The notes below the pieces were generated by a model. The model had not been told where the DNA came from. It did not search any database and saw only the letters and a list, made by a program, of their open reading frames with translations. From the NCBI GenBank assembly GCA_008921705.1, contig VFFE01007650.1:1486748-1550747 (forward strand): a stretch of 64,000 nt of DNA, written 5' to 3'. This document shows positions 52,201 to 61,200 of the stretch, one piece after another. The translations under genes were made by a program, and so were the position numbers. The stretch is from Burhinus oedicnemus. Lineage: Eukaryota > Chordata > Aves > Charadriiformes > Burhinidae. Numbering within the stretch: the first letter of the stretch is position 1; every line of letters starts with the position of its first letter.

Positions 52201-55200
52201 GCTTTCATTTGCTGTCTTCAAAAAAAACCAAAAAAACCCCCACCATATACCAGTGTGAACGACTGATGTGATCCAAACATGTACTAGGGTAATCTGGCAT
52301 TGAAGAAACAGACTGCAAAATGGATTTTGCAGTCCTGTCCCTGAGGACCTACATCATTGTTGCCTCCTTCCATTTCAAACTATACTATCATCTCTAAATG
52401 GAAAATAGCACGGACATTTCCTTCCCCTTAGCGGATGCAGTAGTAGAGACCTCCCTTTTCTTTATATTTCTTCGCATCATTGCAAGGCAGGGGATGACTG
52501 GATTGGCAGAACTTTTTCCACAAATTAACTGAAAGACAAGGTTTGTGTTACCAGTGTGGCTTAGGCTGAAGCAACTGTGCTCTTTTCTTCTTACTTGCAG
52601 TCCTTTTTAGAATATTTTTGTTCAGTGTTCCTTTGAGGAAAGCATGGGGCATCTCTAAGTATTCATGCCCTTACCTTTCACTTTTTTTTTTTTTTTTTTT
52701 TTTGGTAATTCTAAGGGATAAAATCTTGATCTGCAGTGCTAATTAAAATGATTTGAAGTAAGCAAAATCACACAAGACTGCTCTTTCTTGGATCTCTGAA
52801 TGTTGACCTTAATAATATTAGCGTACTTGATTAAGCTTTGTTGTAAGATGGTTCTTTGAAACAGCCATCTTAACTAGATAAGTGCTGTAGGCTTCTTCAG
52901 CATGCAAGAGAGTCCGCTCCAGAAATTCTTAATCTTGAGGGGATGTTAGACTTGCCAGCTTGCCTTTCTCATCTATGCAACTTGATTTTTTGTAAGCCTA
53001 CGAAGTAATGCGGGGGCGGGGGGGGGGGGGTNNNNNNNNNNNNNNNNNNNNTTTTTTTTGTCTTCTTGTTTTGTTTTTTTTTTTTTTTTTTTTTAATTAA
53101 AAAAGGGTCATCTCAAGGTTTCTTGATAAGGAAAGTGTAGGTTTATGAATGAGAAGACAATAGTTGTTAGAAAAAAACCCACTAAAATAGGATTGTAAAA
53201 CTGTTGATAATAACAAAATTCCAGTGCATATAAACTGGGTAAATTTTTTTGGTCTTATCTTTTTAGTTGTTTGGGAATTGTTTAATATATTTTTTTGCTT
53301 GTTTTTACTGCCATTAGACAATTGTTGAGTTTAAAGGTAAATTCTGATGGTGTATCCTCAGAAAGGAGTATATGCAGAGGATGTGGGTGTCAAACCAAGA
53401 ATAAAATTCTACATATATATCAAGACAAAGACAAGCTGGTAGCATAGAAATTGAGTTCTAAGGTGATGGGGGTTTTTTTCATATCCTAATTGACAGGCAA
53501 CACAAAATTGTGTTCTTTTACATTGTTTGCATTTGTAGAATTGCTTTATAGTATGGTGATCAGGAACAACATGGGGAAAATAGTTTTAACTAACCTAACA
53601 TATTGTTCTTAAATGTATAGTGGATTATTGAAAGGATAACCAAAAATAAAAAAAAATTATTAAATTAGTTCTGAGCCGATTGAGTCTCTGACACTGATGT
53701 TACAGATTTTGTTATTTATACTATGTTCTTTGAGTGGGGATGGTGTCACATGGGGCAAGCTAATTATGAAACTCAGTTGTAATCTCTATCAAGTTGAATT
53801 TGGAACTTGTCACGTGTGCTGTATTTCTCATCTTTCTCCAACTTTTTTGCACACGCATGTTAATTTAAATTCTGATTGAGTATCTGTTGCACTCATATTT
53901 CAAATACAAGTTTCCAGTACAAAAAAATCGTGCATTTAAAAATAATATTTTAATAAATATTATTCATGGTTTTTTTTAGTGGAATCTGGGGATGAAATTA
54001 GAATTTGTTCACTTCTGATACAACAGATTTTCAGATACAGCATAGCCTAGTGTTATAGTTGGTTCACACTATTTTGCTTCATTTAATGGATGCATAGTTC
54101 TATCTTATGCTATTGACTGACAGTTCTCCAAGACTTGGCATTGGGATAGCATGTATGTACAGCATGTCTAACAAATCTTAATGCATGAGCTGCATGAAGC
54201 AGTTTGTAGGGACACTGCTCATTATAGTTCCTGGATCTGTCCAGGATTCTCATTTCTTAATCTTTCTGAGATGTAAAACTGAGAATTCTTTTAAATGCAT
54301 TATGTTAATATGGGATGTGGTGGACTTGGTAGTGTTAGGTTTACAGTTGGACTCGATGATCTTAAAGGTCTTTTCCAACCTAAATGATTTTATGATTTTA
54401 AAATAAGCGAGGCATCTAATGTAATGACAGTGTACAATATCAGGCATTCTGGAATTTTTTTTCCTGCCTTTAAGTTTCCTTAGCATTAAAATTTAGTTCT
54501 TAACAGTGTGACTCTTTACAGCACCTGCAAACAGTTAATCCAAGTTATGTATTAACTGTGCCAAGGATACAGACATACTGGATATGGCTCCATATGGACA
54601 TGGTTTGGATCTGACTGGATTTATAAACTCAGATGTGACCTGCACAAAACCAGTTTTTATTGTTTGTAAAGGCTAGGTCCAGTTGGAAACAATTTTTCCC
54701 CACTTTCATGCAGCATTGGCTGATTACCCCCACCCTAGTCTAAGTTGCAGTGGTCACATTTGGTTTTGAATTCCTTTTACTCTTTTCCCAGAACTCAGAG
54801 CACTGTGGAGATTGAATGTGTTTTCATACTGCACTTTGTAGGCTTATCAGGATTACCTTTTTACCTGGTTTATTTTCGATCTTGCCGTTCTTCTGGGTAA
54901 CAGAGAGTAAAACAGAGTTTGCTCTATTCCTGCAAGTGTTCTGTTTGTAAAAAAGGAAAGGAGGATGAGTTTCTATTATTCTGTAATATTATTACTCTGT
55001 TTAATTTGACTGAAGTAAAACAGGAAACAGTTTGAATTTGTTCTGTTTTAGAATAATGTTAGTGGAATGCGTATATTACAGAAGTTTGTTAGGCTTTTGA
55101 TGTTTGGGAGGAACAGCCATGTAGATTAAAAGCTTACAGCATTCCATATGGCAAGTTTTGAACAGGCAGAAGAGATACAGATACTGTTTTCAAGTTGTCT

Positions 55201-58200
55201 TCATGCTGTGCTTCGTTAGATTTTTTTATTTTTATATCAGTCTTGGTATACAAAGGACCTGAGTTGTGAGCACCAGCTACATTCACTGATGTTAAAGGAG
55301 ACGCTTCTGAAACTAGTGGCTGTAAATATTTTTGGAGATTCTTTTTAGCCAAAACCTCAAGAGGAGGTTGGTTGCGTCTGTTTATCCTTCTCTATCCAGT
55401 AGCTGATTGCATGTGGTCTCCTAAATATTTAAGTAGTGCTTTCTGATTTCCCCCCCCCCCCTCAATTTAAACACTTAAATATTTTTTTAAGAGTTGGAAA
55501 CAAGTTGTTATGTACATTTGTTTTACTCCTTTTGCATGACAATCAGGGATTGGAAATGAGGCTTTATCTTGATTCATGTATTAGAATTCTGTCATGTCAG
55601 GTTCTACATTGCAGTGAATTAAGTGACACAAGCAGATTGAGTTCAGAATTAATCAAATTTTACACATTGAAGAAGAGGCAAGACAATGTAGTATTTAGAC
55701 CACTGACCATTGCTGTCTGTGAAGTAACGTTTGTTTGTGCTTTTGTAATTATTGTTACAAAAATGCTGTGAAAAGTAATAATGCTCATTTGAAAATTAGT
55801 TCAGTGAGTGCAAGAGACAATGCAACAGTTACAGTTTATATTTAATAACTTGAATTTAGTGATGTGCAACACATGTGGGGCTTTGCATCTTATGTTTTTT
55901 TTTCTTTTTTCATATTTTAAGCAATCTGGACCGAAAGGAAAGGTAAGCTTACTGTTGATGAAATGAGCATGGCAATGAGCATTAAGAAAATTACCTGAAT
56001 TTAGTGCTTTATCAATGCTAGTTAAAGAATATCCAATCCAGTCAATTGTATCTGCTCATGTGTGAGGGGGGTTAGTTGTTCCGTTCTTTTTCTGTAGTTC
56101 ACTTACTCCCTTTTACTAAAAAAGGACCTTTACATCCATCTCTAGGTAATGCCATGTTAATGTGAACTTTGGGTACATTTCCACTAGGAATTTATCTATT
56201 TATGTATCCAATGTGAAATAGATAAATTCTAACTTTCTCTGGAATTTACGAATTCATTGCTAATTCTCTTCATAGAGCAACAAACTTTGTGTAATAGAAT
56301 GGTTCTGAAGTATATCTTAGTAGGGTGTTTAACAGCTTTCACTCTGTCATCTCAGCTTGGTTTCAATATCATTAAAGGTTTTTATTGCCTTACTATGTAC
56401 ATTCTGTTCATGAAGTGTGTATGTTAAAGCAATTAACAGAAAATGCATAGCAAAACCAGGCACGCTGGTTTTTCATTGCTCATTTCAGGCTCATTTCTCA
56501 CTCATTTTGCATCTGTTTTACTGCTGTTAATATTTTGTTAGCAATATGAAATACCATACGTTTGCTTCTCTTCCTGTATAGCTTAAATTTATGTTAGTGG
56601 AAATGTTTTGTTGATAGTAATGAATTCATTGATTTTATTATTTTTTTTTAAATATCCTGTCTATGTAGCTGTCTTTTGGCATTATACTCTTGACATCAGG
56701 TTGAATTGTTTAAACAGTGTATATAATGTTTAACCAATAATGATATAAATAACACAGAAATCTAGTGTAGATCTGTTCTTTGTGAACTCAGGATTTTCTA
56801 GATTTATTTCAAATTCAGTAGTAAAATCAAGCCTTTCTGTTTTACTTTGTTTTGTTATTTCTTAAAAGAGATACTCCAGCAATTAGTTTTGGCCCTCTAA
56901 GAAGGGATTTGATCATCCTCCTGCCGCCTGGGCTTTGAGTTAATGTATTTTTTCCTGTGCTGCGTTTATGTTATTAGTTAACTATTCAGCTATTAATGTT
57001 TTTAATTTGGCACTGTGTGTCATACAATACTAGGATTGAGTTGCATGCTGGTGATCTTGATTTTTTTTTTTCCCCTTGGGAACACCTGCTGCTTCTTAAT
57101 CCAGTACTACTGGATATGTTCTTTTTTTCTTCCCTGCTTTTTGTTGCTGTCCTAGGAGGGGAAGAGGATTTAGGCAGGAGCTGCTAAATTTAGTTTTAAT
57201 CATTACCATCGTAAGTGCAGCTGCAAGTCCTGACTTTCTGGGTGAAATGGGGCTACTGACCTGCATACTGAAAACCCAACTCCCTGTGCTGCTGCTTCTC
57301 TCTTTCAGCCTTTGACTTTTGTACTCTGCTTTTCCTGTAAGACACACTGAAGGTAAATCTCACCTCAGCAGCTTGGTGCTTCCTGTCTTATCATGCTTTA
57401 CTCTCCTTTTGTGTAATGATGTAGAAACCAACAGCCTGCCTGCTGTGGTATACCTCCAAATAGTAGTATACAGAGGCAGAGCGAGGAAAGGCTGAATTAA
57501 GGCAGCCTCTCAAAAAGCCAAGCTGCGCATTAAACACAGCTCTTGTGTGAGCCTACACCCCAACGAAGTTAGGAGTTGGTGCAGCCTTGCACATACGTGG
57601 TATTTTTGATGTCGCTCAGACCAGATCATAGGTAGTTTTGAAAGCTCTGATCTAAGACAGCACTGTATCCTAAATTCCCAGATCCAGATGTTTGTTTACG
57701 TTTATTACTTTCTGGCATAGACAGAAATTGTTGTCCCTGTATTGTGTCATATGCCCCTCCCTTTTTTTTTTTTTACTAGAGAAGAAATTTTAAGACTAAA
57801 ATTTCACTTTGGCTGGAGGGTGTCACAGAGGTCTGTCTACGAGCCCAAGGTGAAGACGTTAAGGTCCAATTCCATCAGCAGAAGAATATGGCAGTAATCT
57901 TGAATGTGTGCTGAAAATACTAAATTAGCGACACCATTGTGTCTGGGCAAAACATATTTAGTTAAGAATGCTATACCATTTAGCTGCTAAGATGTGTCAA
58001 AAGTTCAGGACTCGCCACAGTCCAGACTACCTCAGTATTTTTGTCATGTCTGTTGCAGGAAAAGCCTGATCTTGGTATTGTAATTAACGTTTTGCTGTTT
58101 GATGCTTTACTACTTCTTGAGGTTGCTTTTATCAAATACTGGTCTACCTCCTTTGTACTTAAAGGTATTAAAATCAAAACTGCTTATAATGGATGAGATA

Positions 58201-61200
58201 AATGAGATGCCTAAAATGATTTAATCTCCAAGCATGGAGCCTTTTTCTTCAAGCAAAATCTAGATCTCAAATATTTTTAGGAAATCTAATGGGCAAAAAA
58301 AAATATTTGCTAGGATGGTAGGAACAGCAATCAATATTGTATTCCTTGTTTTTTCGGTTGGACACAGTATGTAGATAGTCTTGCATCTTGATCTGTTTAG
58401 CTATTTGATCCCTCATTTATTCCTTTTGAAACATGTGACTTAGTTTTAAGTTAAGATTTAACAGCAAGAACACGTTTGTTTTGAAGTGCTGTATGTTTTT
58501 TAATCTCTTATACGAATTTTTTTCTTTTCCAAGTAGTCCTTTTAAAGATAGGTGTCATGTTTGATTTTAAAAAAACAAAACCATAAAACCCCACAAAATG
58601 GAACAAAACCACTATAGTTTACATTCTGTTTCTGAACTGACACACAATTGAAGTGCTCAGTGTGCTAAGTACTTTACTGGAGAAGGTATCAATGAATGGA
58701 TGTGCAGCTGTTCAAAAGGCAACAAACATTATGCTGAGAGGGGAGCCTTCATTTTGTCATGTGTAAAAACTTTGTGGTGGTGGGCTCTGCCTTTTTGTTT
58801 GTGTGGGGGCTTTTCAGGAAAGGAAACTAGTAGGAGGTGCTTCAAGTTGCTGTCCTCTTGTTGGAGGGCTGTTACTGTCTCCAAGAAAGCATTTTTTTCA
58901 GATGAAGTCTACAATTAAGTAGTGTTCAAAATTGTCTTTGCTTTTGTTTCTAACTCAAAGCAACTTCAAACCTGACCTTGAATTGCTAACCAAGTTAAAC
59001 TGTGTTTGGAAGCCTCAATTGACTTGGAGCTGTTTTTCGTAACTTAGGTTTGGGTGTTACTGGTTCATTGTGAGCATATGTGTAAAAGTTTCATATTATG
59101 GGAGAAGAAAGATACTTGTTTTATGCTAGCTCTTGTGTATTCTTGCAAGTGCTTGGCCATTTAATAAGTATCAATATGAGTCTATGCCGATAACACAAAA
59201 TTCAGACAAGGGTAAATAATGCTACTGTACTCCAATTTATCAAAAAATTATTTAGCAATGTATGGTAAGTGATGAATTTATCATCTTAAAAAGATAAATA
59301 AATGTTGCATCTTAAAAATGTAATACAAAGCTCTATGATTTTTAGTAGAAATATCATCACTTACGCATGTCCAGAGACGTTGAATTGTCAAACTAATTTT
59401 TAAAAGAAATTTTAGTATTCTAAATCTACAATATTGTTTTCATTGCTTTCAATTAAATGTCAGATAGTTTCAATATTGTTTCTTTTAAATATCAATTAAA
59501 TTTTTATATTTAAAACATTTCACAGAAAGTAATTTTTCTAACAGTGGTTATGTTCAAAACAAGAGCGATTGTTATGAAATATTACTGGAAGATATTTATA
59601 ACATGTCAAACCACAGCTCATGCATCCTTACTGCTAGGTTTGTATTTTTTCAGTCTCCTATAATGGTGTTACAGGTTTTTTTCTACCCTTTAGAATGTTA
59701 TTATCACTGGTTTTGATAGTAACAGCTTCTCATTAGGTAATGATTAGTTTGAGCGCTGCCTTATATTTTCACCAATCCTGCCTTTAAAGTAATCCCTTGT
59801 GATTTGAATTTTTAAAGAAAATGTTCAAAAAAGTCATACAGTTAATTTATGAACAAATATTCATGTTGAGTTTCTGATTTTGGTTCAGTTTTTTTGTGTG
59901 CAGGCATTAAAAAAAACTTTGGGGGGGAGTAGGATTGTTTCAGAAACATGTTTGACACAATCAGTAACAAATAAACTACTTACTCTGTCATCTGTGGTGG
60001 GCTTGTGAGCAGTCACGGTAAAGTACTCTCTACATTCTGTGTTGCATTCCAGCCATGCTTGTTTCTCAGTCCTTCTTTCTGCCCGAGTTTTCCTTCACGC
60101 TGCTGCCCCTCAACACAATAAAACATGTTTGTATTTAGGTAAGAAGTATCCCAAAGGCCATTGTAGATGAATCTTGTTCCAAAGATATTAGTTAATAACA
60201 AAATATGGGAAAACCCTGAGAAATGTTACCTAGAAATGCAGAAAATTAAAAGGTTTTATAATTTGATGCATTAGGAAATGTGGTGCTGAAAGAAATAAAC
60301 ACTTATGCCTAGTGCTGAAGTGTGCTTCAGCCATAGCCAAATTTTTACCAGGGGGGTCCTTAAAATTTAGGTGTTAGTTTGAGGTGTTACTGCCTACAAC
60401 TGTTTTCTTTGCCCCCTTACTGTTGATTAATGTCCTTGTAATCAGAGGTAGCAGTATTAGATGTGTGTGACCCATTTGCAGCCCAGTGTGCTGGCTTAAC
60501 TTGCCAATAAAAAGTTTCTGCTGAAGTTGTTGGCAAGGCCTCCTGTGTCCACGTGTGTGCCGTCTTCTGTTATAACAGGAACAGTAATCTACAGCTGCAG
60601 CGCAGGGTAAGACAGCTGAGAAAGAGAACTGCCACAAACAGTAACTGAGATGCAGTGAACTTCAGGAATCTTAATTTGGGAGTAGCATGATTTGACATGC
60701 TTCTGTGTAATCTGGAAATGTCTTTCAGGAGACTGAAAAAATCTTACTATAATCTTTTATATTGCATTAATTTGCACAAAAAATTTGATATGTATATTAT
60801 GCAAATTATACCAACAAGAGTTGTTTTATTCACTAATTTGTCTATATTATTATATTTTTAAAACAAATATATAGGAGCTATGTCTTCTCCTGTGTTGTTC
60901 TTTTTGGTTTTTTGGCCACAACAATTTTTGACATTCGATCCCTTTCCTCTGTTTTGCATCCTCTCTTCCTGTTTTTTAAGTTGTGGAACTTGTGGAATCT
61001 ACTTTAATATTAAAATAATAGTTGTTCTGTTTTGGGATTTTAAAAGTATCTACCTTGTACGTCATGAAAGAGGAGGAGGAGATGCAGGCTTCAGTCTTTG
61101 AAGACTTGGGTCTGAAAGTGAGAGACTCCTGACCTACTGATTACTATCAAAGGCGTTTAGATCAGAAACATTTCTAAGACCTTTACTGTAGCTGTTCCTA

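Larger units (their letters stand above)
51509..55921 (+). other. SENP6: SENP6 intron 5
   Basis: About 4.4 kb. It holds a 22-base T run, an assembly gap flanked by G and T homopolymers, and a CR1 3' tail. The remainder is unremarkable AT-rich sequence. It ends in a long T-rich acceptor before the microexon. Confidence 0.65.
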
